Made by a program: the position numbers and the translations under genes
Origin: Amycolatopsis nalaikhensis
GTDB taxonomy: Bacteria; Actinomycetota; Actinomycetes; Mycobacteriales; Pseudonocardiaceae
Assembly (NCBI RefSeq): GCF_030264295.1
Contig: NZ_CP127173.1
Location: 4,781,501 to 4,845,500 of the forward strand
Direction of reading: 5' to 3'
DNA length: 64,000 bases
The notes under the pieces: model-generated
The model's input: the letters and a program-made list of their open reading frames with translations, nothing else
Database searches by the model: none
What the model was told of the DNA's origin: nothing
Shown here: positions 16,848 through 24,843 of the stretch, piece after piece
Layout: the number at the start of each line of letters is the position of its first letter
How positions within the stretch are numbered: position 1 is the stretch's first letter

Positions 16848-18821
16848 TCAGAAGCCGAACGCCGTGCAGCTCGCCGTCGCCGTCTTGGCCGGGTCGCTGA
16901 TCGACGTCGCCGTCAGCTTCACCCGGGCCGTCAGGTCGCCGCCCGCGCCGCGCTTCGCGTACGCCGGGACCTTCACGTGCCCGCCGAACTTCGCCGTCGC
17001 CAGCTCGTTCGGCAGCCGGACCTCCCAGCCGCGCGCGTCCGTCGACACGCTCAGCCGGTACGTGTCCGTGTCGTACGGTGCCTGCGCGCCGCGGGCCGAA
17101 CCCGTGTTGAGCAGCCCGAAGTCGCACGTCGCGAGCCCGCCGCGGGCGAACGACGGCGGGGCCGGGGTCACCGCCGCGCCCCTGGCCTGGCTGCCCGAGC
17201 CGTCCAGCGACGCCACCGTGACCGTGTACGACAGGATGCCCTGGCGGTCACGGGCCAGGTCCGTGATCAGGAACCGCAGGCGGTTCGCCTCGTCCGTGTA
17301 CTCGTACGGGCTCGCCGCCCGCGTGCCCGCCTTGAACAGGGCGTCGTTGAGCTGCCGGTAGTCACCGATGGTGATCTTGACCGGGGTGCCGTCCGGCTTC
17401 GTGTAGTCGGTGATGCCGATGTCCTGCGGGTTCGCGTCGATCACCCAGTCGAAGGGCGCGTTGTCCTTGTTCTTCGTCTTGGTGATCATCACGCCGGAGT
17501 CGGGGGCGAAGGAGTCCGCGCCCATCCGGTCGACGACCTCGACCGTGTAGTTGTCGTAGCCGCCGCCGTCGCAGAACGGGTCCTTCGCCCGGTCGCACTT
17601 CGGCGCCATGTCCCCGCCGGTCAGCTTGATGTTCATGCCGGTGAACGCGCCCGGCTGCGCCTCGGCCTCGCGGGCGGTGATGCGGGCCGACACCGGGCCG
17701 GTCTTCGCCAGCTCGTTGCGGTCCAGCTGCAGCACGTCCGCTGGGTCGACGATGCCCAGCTTCAGCTTGTTGCGCAGCTGGTGCTGGGCGCCCATCGAGC
17801 TGCCCTGCGTCGCCGGGATCTGCCAGCGGGTGTGCGGGCCGCCCGGCCCGTTGAACGTCCCCCGCGACAGCATGTCCCACGGCCCGCTGTAGCTGCGCGA
17901 AGGCGGGTTCCCGAACGGGTTGTTGTAGTTGTCGCCGATGCCCAGGATGTGGCTGAACTCGTGGGCGTAGGTCGACTGGCCCGAGCTCTCGGCCTGAACG
18001 GAGCTGCCGTTCTCCGCGTTCGGCCAGATGCTGGCGGCCGACGCCCACGACGTCCACGGCACGTACCGCGTCGCCGCGTAGTTGGGCAGGTCGTGGTTCG
18101 GCGGGCCGAACGCGTCCGGCACGCTCTCCTTGGTGCCGAACTTCATCTCGCCGAACTCCTGCCAGGTCGAGCTCTCGTCCTGGCCCGCGGAGAGGTAGAA
18201 GACGAAGTCGAACTGGTTCGCGGTGTCGCCGACGTCGGCGCGCCACGCCGCCCCGGCGTCCGCCCGGATGTCCCGGGTGCAGTCCGCGCCGGGCGGGCAG
18301 GCGCTCGGCTGGAACTCCATGCCGTACTCGTAGGACTTGCCGGGCATCCGGTATGGCCCGAACGCGGTCAGCTGCACGCCGAACCGGCCGCCGGAGTCCT
18401 CCATCCAGTACTCGTTGATGGTGTGGCCGTTGTTGAGGGCGATCGGCTTGTTGAGGAAGTCCTGGTAGTACTGCGCGACGTCCGCCCGCGGGATGTTCGC
18501 GGCGGTGGGCGCGGGGTTGCCGAACACCGTCGAGTTCGCCGGCTTCGTGACGACGAAGTCCTGGTCCGGGTAGTCGGCGAGGACGACGGCGCCCTTGAAG
18601 GTGCGCTGCGTCGGCTTGAGGCTCGGGTCGGCCCAGTTCGTCCCGGGCACCTTCTTGTAGTCGGACCAAGTCATGTGGTCCTGGTTCTCCCACTGCGCGG
18701 CGTCGATCGGGGCGGGCCAGCCACGGGTGAGCGGCTCGGCCGCGGCGGTGCCCGCGCCGAGCCCGGTCAGCACCGTGACGGCGGCGAGCAGGGCGAGCGC
18801 TTTCGGGGTTCTGGAACGCAT
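16848..18821 (-). CDS. Secreted M6-type (immune inhibitor A-like) zinc metalloprotease
   Basis: The product has 657 aa with a signal peptide (ALALLAAVTVLTGLGAGTAAAE). The catalytic zinc motif is YAHEFSHILGIGDNYN, an HExxHxxGxxD site as in M6 and metzincin proteases, near the middle. An N-terminal region (FKGAVVLADYPDQDF) typical of M6 enzymes precedes it, and a C-terminal beta-sandwich with a disulphide candidate (ATCDFG and ASCTAFGF) follows. It probably degrades extracellular protein for nutrition or competition. GAAGGAG precedes the ATG. It is convergent with the toxin/immunity pair and lies inside the region that interrupts prmC-sua5. Confidence 0.8.
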   Translation of the reverse strand: MRSRTPKALALLAAVTVLTGLGAGTAAAEPLTRGWPAPIDAAQWENQDHMTWSDYKKVPGTNWADPSLKPTQRTFKGAVVLADYPDQDFVVTKPANSTVFGNPAPTAANIPRADVAQYYQDFLNKPIALNNGHTINEYWMEDSGGRFGVQLTAFGPYRMPGKSYEYGMEFQPSACPPGADCTRDIRADAGAAWRADVGDTANQFDFVFYLSAGQDESSTWQEFGEMKFGTKESVPDAFGPPNHDLPNYAATRYVPWTSWASAASIWPNAENGSSVQAESSGQSTYAHEFSHILGIGDNYNNPFGNPPSRSYSGPWDMLSRGTFNGPGGPHTRWQIPATQGSSMGAQHQLRNKLKLGIVDPADVLQLDRNELAKTGPVSARITAREAEAQPGAFTGMNIKLTGGDMAPKCDRAKDPFCDGGGYDNYTVEVVDRMGADSFAPDSGVMITKTKNKDNAPFDWVIDANPQDIGITDYTKPDGTPVKITIGDYRQLNDALFKAGTRAASPYEYTDEANRLRFLITDLARDRQGILSYTVTVASLDGSGSQARGAAVTPAPPSFARGGLATCDFGLLNTGSARGAQAPYDTDTYRLSVSTDARGWEVRLPNELATAKFGGHVKVPAYAKRGAGGDLTARVKLTATSISDPAKTATASCTAFGF

Positions 18822-18968
18822 CTGCGGCTCCTTCGCTGGGAACCCACGGGGGTTGGTGGTTCCCGGTGATCGACCGTATTGAGCCGCGCTGTCGCAGTTC
18901 TGCCGCGAAGGGAGTTCTACCCGCTTGCCCCACGACGAAAGTCTGGCCGGTTTGTCAGCCGCCGCGAT

Positions 18969-19020
18969 GCCGCGAATGACTCATTCGCGACGCTGGAGGT
19001 CCCGAATGAGTCATTCGCGA
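18969..19020. repeat. Paired palindromic repeat of the AATGAGTCATT type
   Basis: Two copies of the self-palindromic core CGAATGA(C/G)TCATTCG (centred near 18979 and 19010) lie 31 bp apart in the 370-bp gap between the protease gene and sua5. A near-identical pair lies at 21142-21194. The rest of this gap (18822-19191) must hold the protease and sua5 promoters but shows no gene. Confidence 0.8.
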
Positions 19021-19191
19021 CCTCGGGAGCCACCCGGGCGCGGCTGAGGTTGTGGACAACTCCGGCCCCACGCGCCGGGAGCGCCCGAAACTGTCGGTGC
19101 CCGCCGGTAGCGTGGAAGACGGGGGGCGCCCCCGGGAGCGGGTGTGACGCGGCGAACGCCCGCTCCGGCGGCCGGACTACTCTTGGGCGCC

Positions 19192-19842
19192 ATGAGCGTG
19201 GTCTACGACTGCAGCAAGCGCGAAACCCGGGCCGACGGGCTGGCCGCGGCGGCGGGTGCGGTGCGGTCGAGCAGGCTGGTCGTCCTGCCGACCGACACGG
19301 TCTACGGCATCGGTGCCGACGCCTTCGACGCCGGCGCCGTCCAGGCGCTGCTGCGCGCCAAGAACCGCGGCCCGGACATGCCGGTCGGCGTGCTCGTCGG
19401 GTCCTGGTCCACTGTGGACGGCCTGGTGCTCGGCGTGCCCCCGCAGGCCCGCGCGCTCATCGAAGCCTTCTGGCCGGGCGACCTGTCCATCGTGCTCCCG
19501 CACGCGCCGAGTCTGCAGTGGAACCTCGGCGACGCGCGCGGCACGGTGATGCTCCGGATGCCGCTGCACCCGGTGGCGCTGGAGCTGCTGCGCGACGTCG
19601 GCCCGATGGCCGTCTCGAGCGCGAACGTCTCCGGGCGGCCGCCGGCCAGCACCGCGCAGGAAGCGCAGGAGCAGCTGGGCGACTCGGTCGCGGTGTACCT
19701 CGACGGCGGGTCGAGCGGTGAGCCCGTCGCGTCCAGCATCGTGGACCTCACCGGCACCGAGCCGGTGGTGCTGCGCGAGGGTTCGGTGAGCAAGGCGGCC
19801 ATCGCGGAGGTGCTCGGTGTGCCCGCGGAATCGTTGGCCTGA
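19192..19842 (+). CDS. sua5: L-threonylcarbamoyladenylate synthase (Sua5/YrdC)
   Basis: This enzyme makes threonylcarbamoyl-AMP from threonine, bicarbonate and ATP for the t6A37 modification of tRNAs that read ANN codons. The 216-residue protein has the YrdC signature: LPTDTVYGIGADAF, the basic LLRAKNRGPDMP and the SSANVSG loop. It lacks the extra C-terminal Sua5 domain, so it is YrdC-length. ATG 19192 gives the family N-terminus. Its place between prmC and wecA is the conserved one once the insertion is removed. Confidence 0.93.
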   Translation: MSVVYDCSKRETRADGLAAAAGAVRSSRLVVLPTDTVYGIGADAFDAGAVQALLRAKNRGPDMPVGVLVGSWSTVDGLVLGVPPQARALIEAFWPGDLSIVLPHAPSLQWNLGDARGTVMLRMPLHPVALELLRDVGPMAVSSANVSGRPPASTAQEAQEQLGDSVAVYLDGGSSGEPVASSIVDLTGTEPVVLREGSVSKAAIAEVLGVPAESLA

Positions 19843-19916
19843 AGCCGGATCACGGGTGGAACCGCGGCACGATAGCGTGTCGCGGGTGACCCCGACCCCG
19901 CGAGCGTGACGCCCCC

Positions 19917-21074
19917 GTGCCGCCCACATCCGGTCTTCTCCCGATCCGGGAATACATCCTCGTCGCGCTGACCGCGACGGCCGTGACCTACCTGCTGACC
20001 GGCGTCGTGCGCCGGATCGCGATCCGCGTCGGCGCGATCGCCAACCCGCGGGCGCGCGACGTGCACGTGGCGCCGATCCCGCGGATGGGCGGCGTCGGCA
20101 TCTACCTCGGCGTCGCCGGCGCGATGGGACTGGCCCACCAGCTGCCCGCGCTGTCGCACGGTTTCGACGCCTCGTTCGACTCGGTCGGCGTGCTGCTGGC
20201 GGCCGGGGTGATCTCGCTGATCGGCGCTCTCGACGACCGGTTCGAGCTGGACGCCTGGACGAAGCTGGCCGGCCAGGTGATGTGCGCGGGGATCCTGGTG
20301 ATCTTCGGCGTGCAGTGGGTGTCGTTCTGGGTGCCGTGGGGCGGGCAGGGCGACTCGTTCGGCTCGGTGCTGGTGCTCGACAAGAACCAGGGCGCGCTGC
20401 TGACCGTGGTGATGGTCGTGGTGATGGTCAACGCGATGAACTTCGTCGACGGCCTCGACGGCCTGGCGGGCGGCCTCGGCTTCATCGCGGCGGCGGCGAC
20501 GTGCGCGTTTTCCCTCGGCCTGCTCGACAGTTCCGGCGGCGACGTCGGCACGTACCCGCCGGCGCTGATCGCGGCCACGCTCGCCGGGGCGTGTCTGGGG
20601 TTCCTGCCCTACAACTTCCAACCGGCGAAGATATTCATGGGCGACTCGGGCTCGATGATGATCGGCCTGATGCTCGCGGGCGCGACGACGTCGGCGTCCG
20701 GGCGCGTGCCGTACCCGCAGTTCAGCGGGAAGGACGCGATCGCGTTGCTGTCGCCGCTGGTGGTCGTGGCGGCGGTGCTGTTCGTGCCGATGCTCGACCT
20801 GATCATGGCGGTGGTCCGCCGCACCCGGCGCGGCGAGAGCCCGTTCGCGGCCGACAAGATGCACCTCCACCACCGGCTGCTGGAAATCGGGCACTCCCAG
20901 CGCCGCGCGGTGCTCCTGATCTATTTGTGGGCGGGGATCCTGGCGTTCGGCGCGGTGTCGGTGACGCTGTTCGACGACGTGGCCGCGCTGTGGATCATCG
21001 GGGTCGGGCTGGTGTTCGCGGTGGTGGTGTCGATCGTCCCGCGGCTGCGGGCACGCAACCAGCCGGGCGCTTGA
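19917..21074 (+). CDS. wecA: Polyprenyl-phosphate N-acetylhexosamine-1-phosphate transferase (WecA/MraY family)
   Basis: This integral membrane enzyme (385 aa, about ten helices) moves a sugar-1-phosphate from a UDP-sugar to polyprenyl phosphate. In actinobacteria it starts linker synthesis for arabinogalactan or teichoic-type polymers. Family motifs are present: LIGALDDRFELD, NAMNFVDGLDGLAGG, FMGDSGSM and the C-terminal HLHHRLL. GTG 19917 starts a plausible N-terminal helix. It sits in the conserved wecA-atpI order. Confidence 0.92.
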   Translation: MPPTSGLLPIREYILVALTATAVTYLLTGVVRRIAIRVGAIANPRARDVHVAPIPRMGGVGIYLGVAGAMGLAHQLPALSHGFDASFDSVGVLLAAGVISLIGALDDRFELDAWTKLAGQVMCAGILVIFGVQWVSFWVPWGGQGDSFGSVLVLDKNQGALLTVVMVVVMVNAMNFVDGLDGLAGGLGFIAAAATCAFSLGLLDSSGGDVGTYPPALIAATLAGACLGFLPYNFQPAKIFMGDSGSMMIGLMLAGATTSASGRVPYPQFSGKDAIALLSPLVVVAAVLFVPMLDLIMAVVRRTRRGESPFAADKMHLHHRLLEIGHSQRRAVLLIYLWAGILAFGAVSVTLFDDVAALWIIGVGLVFAVVVSIVPRLRARNQPGA

Positions 21075-21141
21075 GCGGACGGGCCGCGCCCGCGTGAACT
21101 GATTCCGGGACAACCGTTTCGAAGCCTCGCCCGACGCCGGT

Positions 21142-21194
21142 GTCGCGAATGACTCATTCGGGACCTGGGAAGTCGCGAATGAGTCATTCGCGAC
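21142..21194. repeat. Second paired AATGAGTCATT-type repeat
   Basis: Two copies of the core CGAATGA(C/G)TCATTCG lie about 31 bp apart between wecA and atpI, in the same layout (a C-centred copy, then a G-centred copy) as the pair at 18969-19020. The spacing and flanks are similar, so the pair seems to move or be kept as a unit. Confidence 0.8.
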
Positions 21195-21312
21195 CTCGCC
21201 GAGCCGGGGTGGTGGAGAACGCGCCGCCCGGGGACCGCCGTTTCGCGGGGGCTCGGCACCCGCTTCACCAGGGTCTCTACACTCGGTGGCTGAACCGAGC
21301 AGGGAGCCAGCT

Positions 21313-21756
21313 GTGAGCGAGACCGAACCGCAGGACCAGGAGAACCCGCACGCCAAGGTGGTGCTGCAGGCGGCCCGCGCGATGACGAAGGCCTCCCTGC
21401 TGGTGACCTTGCCCGCGGTGGTGGTGTGCGTCGCCCTGTTCAGCATCCTCAACGGCCTGCCCGGTTTCCTCGGGTCGGTCGTCGGCGCCGTGCTCGCGAT
21501 GCTGGCGTCGCTGTCCACTTTGGGCTTGATGCGCTTCAGCGCCGGGCAGGACCCGATGTTCGTCATGGTGATCGCGCTCGGCGGGTACGTCGTCAAGGTC
21601 GTGCTGCTCTTCGGGGCGCTCACCTTGCTCAAGGGCGTCACCGCCCTGCACCCGATGTCGCTCGGCATCACCATGATCGTGGCCATCCTGGTGGCCGCCG
21701 CGGCCGAGTTCGCCGCCTTCCGCAAGACCAAGATCCCGACGATCATCCCGTCCTGA
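21313..21756 (+). CDS. atpI: ATP synthase protein I-like membrane protein
   Basis: This 147-residue protein with four transmembrane helices sits at the head of the ATP synthase cluster, as the Rv1303-type AtpI homologue does in mycobacteria. AtpI helps assemble the c-ring. GTG 21313 is preferred because AGGGAG lies upstream. Unlike the tight arrangement in many relatives, 511 bp separate it from atpB, so the atp genes probably have a separate promoter. Confidence 0.75.
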   Translation: MSETEPQDQENPHAKVVLQAARAMTKASLLVTLPAVVVCVALFSILNGLPGFLGSVVGAVLAMLASLSTLGLMRFSAGQDPMFVMVIALGGYVVKVVLLFGALTLLKGVTALHPMSLGITMIVAILVAAAAEFAAFRKTKIPTIIPS

Positions 21757-22267
21757 CGGCTGTCCGATTCGCGTCGGACTTCCGTTACTCACGGTGAATC
21801 GGCCCGCGTCCGGCCGGGTGTGACCGGGACCACTGCGCCGTCGCCTCCGGGACCTCTCAACTGGGCTGTTCCGCGACCGGTCCCGTCCGGCCCCGGACCT
21901 GGGTCCCGGGACCACCCGGGACCTAAGTCCTGGGCTGATCGGTTGGTATGGAGTACGCCTGTACGGCACTGATTGACCTGCTGGTATGGTCCGCGTCAAG
22001 GGTGGCGGCCTCGACCGCGCGCTCCCTCAGACGAACCGCGATCAGCAGTGTGGCGACCGTGTAGTTCCGCCTCTTCCGCCGCTGGTCCGAAGTAGACCGC
22101 AGGGCAGTCCACGCGTGAGAACCCCGTGTGCAGAACGTGAAGGCGTGTTCTGCGGACGGTGGGGTAGCCGCCTCCGACGTCCCGATACGTATCGGGTACG
22201 TTAAGTCCAGATCGTGACGATTCCCCCGGCGGAGTGAACGCCGGCCGGGAGAACCGGAAGGAGCCCA
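21757..22267 (+). promoter_or_regulatory. Long upstream region of the atp operon
   Basis: This 511-bp stretch has no convincing gene. It contains several GGGACC-type direct repeats (about 21850-21925), an inverted repeat GCAGAAC-N10-GTTCTGC (22130-22153), a perfect palindrome at 22181-22196 and the ribosome binding site GGAAGGAG before atpB. It most likely carries the atp promoter(s) and a leader. I could not assign one promoter with confidence. Confidence 0.5.
22181..22196. promoter_or_regulatory. Perfect 16-bp palindrome upstream of atpB
   Basis: CCCGATACGTATCGGG is a perfect palindrome 72 bp before the atpB start. Its TACGTATCGGGTACGTT surroundings are unusually AT-rich for this genome. 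It is a candidate operator or part of a promoter for the ATP synthase operon. Confidence 0.45.
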
Positions 22268-23053
22268 GTGGGCGCGCTGGTTTTGGCCGAGGGTGCGGTA
22301 TTCGCGCCGCCCGGCGCCGAAAGCTTCGAGTTGCCGGCGCTGTTCGGCAACGTCACCAAGCCGATGCTGCTCGTCGTGCTTTCGGTTGTCATCATCGCGG
22401 GCTACTTCCTGCTGGCGACCCGCAAGCTCAAGGTCGTCCCGGGCAGGGGGCAGTTCGTCGCCGAGTCGATCTACGACTTCAGCCGCAACAACATCGCTCG
22501 CGAGCAGATCGGCTCCAAGGACTTCAAGCCGTTCGTGCCGCTCGTTTTCGCGTTGTTCACCTTCGTTCTGGTGAACAACCTCTACGGGATCATCCCGGTC
22601 CTGCAGTTCCCGACCATGGCGCGCTTCGGCTTCCCGCTCGCGCTGTCGGTCCTCGTCGTCTACCCGGTGTACCACTTCGTCGGGTTCAAGCGGCACGGCT
22701 TCGCGGGCTACTTCAAGAAAGAGCTCGCGCCCCCGGGTGTCCCGGGTCCGGTGCTGCCGCTGTTCGCGCTGATCGAGTTCGCGGAGAAGTTCTTCCTCAA
22801 CCCGCTCACGCTCGCCATCCGTGTTTTCGCCGCCATGTTCGCGGGTCACCTGATCCTGGCGGTGTTCACCCTCGGCGGCACGTTCCTGCTGACCGAGACG
22901 TCGAGCTGGGCGCTGAAGCCGGTTTCGCTGGTGGCGTGGATCTTCGCCATCGGGATGACCTTCCTCGAGGCCTTCATCCAGGTGCTGCAGGCCTACATCT
23001 TCGCCCTGCTGTCAGCTGGGTACATCGGCGCCGCGCTGGCGTCGGAGCACTGA
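22268..23053 (+). CDS. atpB: F1Fo ATP synthase subunit a
   Basis: This membrane stator subunit forms the proton half-channels. The 261-residue protein has five or six helices; the essential arginine is about residue 185 in NPLTLAIRVFAAMF. The C-terminal helix IFAIGMTFLEAFIQVLQAYIF is typical. GTG start with GGAAGGAG upstream. First gene of the eight-gene atpBEFHAGDC operon. Confidence 0.96.
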   Translation: MGALVLAEGAVFAPPGAESFELPALFGNVTKPMLLVVLSVVIIAGYFLLATRKLKVVPGRGQFVAESIYDFSRNNIAREQIGSKDFKPFVPLVFALFTFVLVNNLYGIIPVLQFPTMARFGFPLALSVLVVYPVYHFVGFKRHGFAGYFKKELAPPGVPGPVLPLFALIEFAEKFFLNPLTLAIRVFAAMFAGHLILAVFTLGGTFLLTETSSWALKPVSLVAWIFAIGMTFLEAFIQVLQAYIFALLSAGYIGAALASEH

Positions 23054-23108
23054 GAACACAAGCCCCCGATCCACGCGAGCGCGTGGACCGAAGTGAAGGG
23101 AAACGCAC

Positions 23109-23366
23109 GTGAGCAACATCGTTCTGGCTCAGGCCGCCGAGCAGGCTGTCAACATCAACCCGGGCCTCGCGGCCATCGGGTACGGCCTGGGCGCGATCGG
23201 CCCGGGCATCGGTGTGGGTCTGATCTTCGCCGCCGTCATCAACGGCACCGCGCGTCAGCCGGAGGCGCAGGGCAAGCTGCAGGGCATCGGCTTCTCGACC
23301 TTCGTTCTGACCGAGGTTCTGGCCCTGATCGGCATCGTCATCTACTTCATCGCCTCCGCAGGCTGA
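23109..23366 (+). CDS. atpE: F1Fo ATP synthase subunit c
   Basis: This 85-residue hairpin protein forms the proton-driven rotor ring. The second helix carries the proton-binding glutamate (about residue 69, FSTFVLTEVLALIG); the first has the glycine-rich GYGLGAIGPGIGVG packing motif. In mycobacteria this subunit is the target of bedaquiline. GTG start, 55 bp after atpB. Confidence 0.97.
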   Translation: MSNIVLAQAAEQAVNINPGLAAIGYGLGAIGPGIGVGLIFAAVINGTARQPEAQGKLQGIGFSTFVLTEVLALIGIVIYFIASAG

Positions 23367-23395
23367 GTCAAACTCATCTCGCTTAAGGAGACGCC

Positions 23396-23956
23396 GTGCT
23401 GAACAGTGCCTTGGTCCTCGCCGCAGAGGGTGAAACGCACAACCCGATCATCCCCGACATCTCGGAGCTGATCCTCGGCATCGTCGCCTTCCTGATCCTG
23501 CTGTTCATCCTCAAGAAGTACGTCGTCCCTCGCTTCGAGGCCGCGTACGAAGAGCGTGCGCAGAAGATCGAGGGCGGCATCGAGAAGGCCGAGAAGGCCC
23601 AGGCCGAAGCCGAAGAAGCGCTGGCCAAGTACAAGGCCCAGCTGCAGGAGGCCCGGTCCGAAGCCGCGAAGATCCGCGACGACGCCCGGCTCGAAGCCGA
23701 GCAGATCAAGGCGGAGCTGCGGGCCGAGGCGGAGGCCGAGTCCCAGCGCATCGTCGCCCAGGGGCAGGCCCAGCTGCAGGCCCAGAAGGCGCAGATCATC
23801 GCCGAGCTGCGGGCCGACATGGGCCGCAACGCCGTCGAGCTGGCCAGCCGGATCGTCGGCGAGTCGCTCGAGGACGAGGCGCGCCGTCGCGGCACCGTCG
23901 ACCGGTTCCTGGCGGAGCTGGAGTCCGCCGGAGCCTCCAACGGAGCGGGGAAGTAA
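23396..23956 (+). CDS. atpF: F1Fo ATP synthase subunit b
   Basis: The 186-residue peripheral stalk subunit has one N-terminal membrane helix (ELILGIVAFLILLFILKKYVV) followed by a long charged coiled coil. GTG start with a TTAAGGAGA site upstream. Here b and delta are separate genes, as usual for Pseudonocardiales, unlike the b-delta fusion of mycobacteria. Confidence 0.95.
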   Translation: MLNSALVLAAEGETHNPIIPDISELILGIVAFLILLFILKKYVVPRFEAAYEERAQKIEGGIEKAEKAQAEAEEALAKYKAQLQEARSEAAKIRDDARLEAEQIKAELRAEAEAESQRIVAQGQAQLQAQKAQIIAELRADMGRNAVELASRIVGESLEDEARRRGTVDRFLAELESAGASNGAGK

Positions 23957-23962
23957 CCAGAG

Positions 23963-24787
23963 ATGACGCTGCATGCTGCGAGCCGTGAAGCGCTCGGCCT
24001 CGCCGAGGAACGCCTCGGCGAGGTTCTGGCCGACGCGGGAGCCGACGCGGCCACGGTCGGCGACGAGCTGCTCTCGGTCGTCGACCTGCTGGACCGGGAG
24101 ATCGGCCTGCGCCGGGCGGTGAGCGACGCCTCGACGACGCCGGAGGCGCGCACCGCGCTGGTCCGACGGCTGTTCGAGGGCAAGCTGTCCGAACCGGCCC
24201 TGAAGGTGCTCGACGCCGTGGCGGGCAGCCGCTGGTCCAGCCCCCGCGAGCTGACCGACGGGCTCGAGGAGCTCGGCCGCTCGGCGCTGCTCACCGCGGC
24301 CGAGAAGACCGGGAACGTCGACACCGTCGAGTCCCAGCTGTTCCAGGTCGCGCGGATCGTGGCCGGCGCCCCGGAACTGGAGGCCGCGCTCTCCGACCTG
24401 GCCGGTCCCGCCGACGCCAAGCGCACCCTGGTGCGCGGGCTGTTCGCCGACAAGGTGGACGTGGTCACCGAGACCCTCGTCGAGCAGGTCGTGCGCCGGG
24501 CCAAGGGCCGCGGCGTCGGCGTCGGCCTCGACAAGCTGGTCAAGCTGGCCGCGGAACGCCGCGAGCGCTCGGTCGCGTACGTGACCAGCGCGAACGCCCT
24601 GACTGACGAGCAGACCGCCCAGCTGGGCGCGAAGCTCGACGACATCTACGGGCGGCCGATGGCGCTGCACGTCGAGGTCGACCCCCGGCTCGGCGGCGGG
24701 CTCGTCGTCCGCGTCGGCGACGAGGTCATCGACGGGAGCGCGGCGGGTCAGCTGGCGGCGCTGCGCAGGCGGCTGGCCCGGGCATAG
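23963..24787 (+). CDS. atpH: F1Fo ATP synthase subunit delta
   Basis: The 274-residue protein is longer than the roughly 180-aa E. coli delta, matching the longer actinobacterial form. It has the C-terminal core KLDDIYGRPMALHVEVDPRLGGGLVVRVGDEVIDGS, which connects the peripheral stalk to the alpha3beta3 head. It begins 6 bp after atpF. Confidence 0.93.
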   Translation: MTLHAASREALGLAEERLGEVLADAGADAATVGDELLSVVDLLDREIGLRRAVSDASTTPEARTALVRRLFEGKLSEPALKVLDAVAGSRWSSPRELTDGLEELGRSALLTAAEKTGNVDTVESQLFQVARIVAGAPELEAALSDLAGPADAKRTLVRGLFADKVDVVTETLVEQVVRRAKGRGVGVGLDKLVKLAAERRERSVAYVTSANALTDEQTAQLGAKLDDIYGRPMALHVEVDPRLGGGLVVRVGDEVIDGSAAGQLAALRRRLARA

Positions 24788-24843
24788 CCCAGGTCACACA
24801 AGACTTTGCATACTGGCAAGAACGAAGCGAGAGCGGGAAAGAC

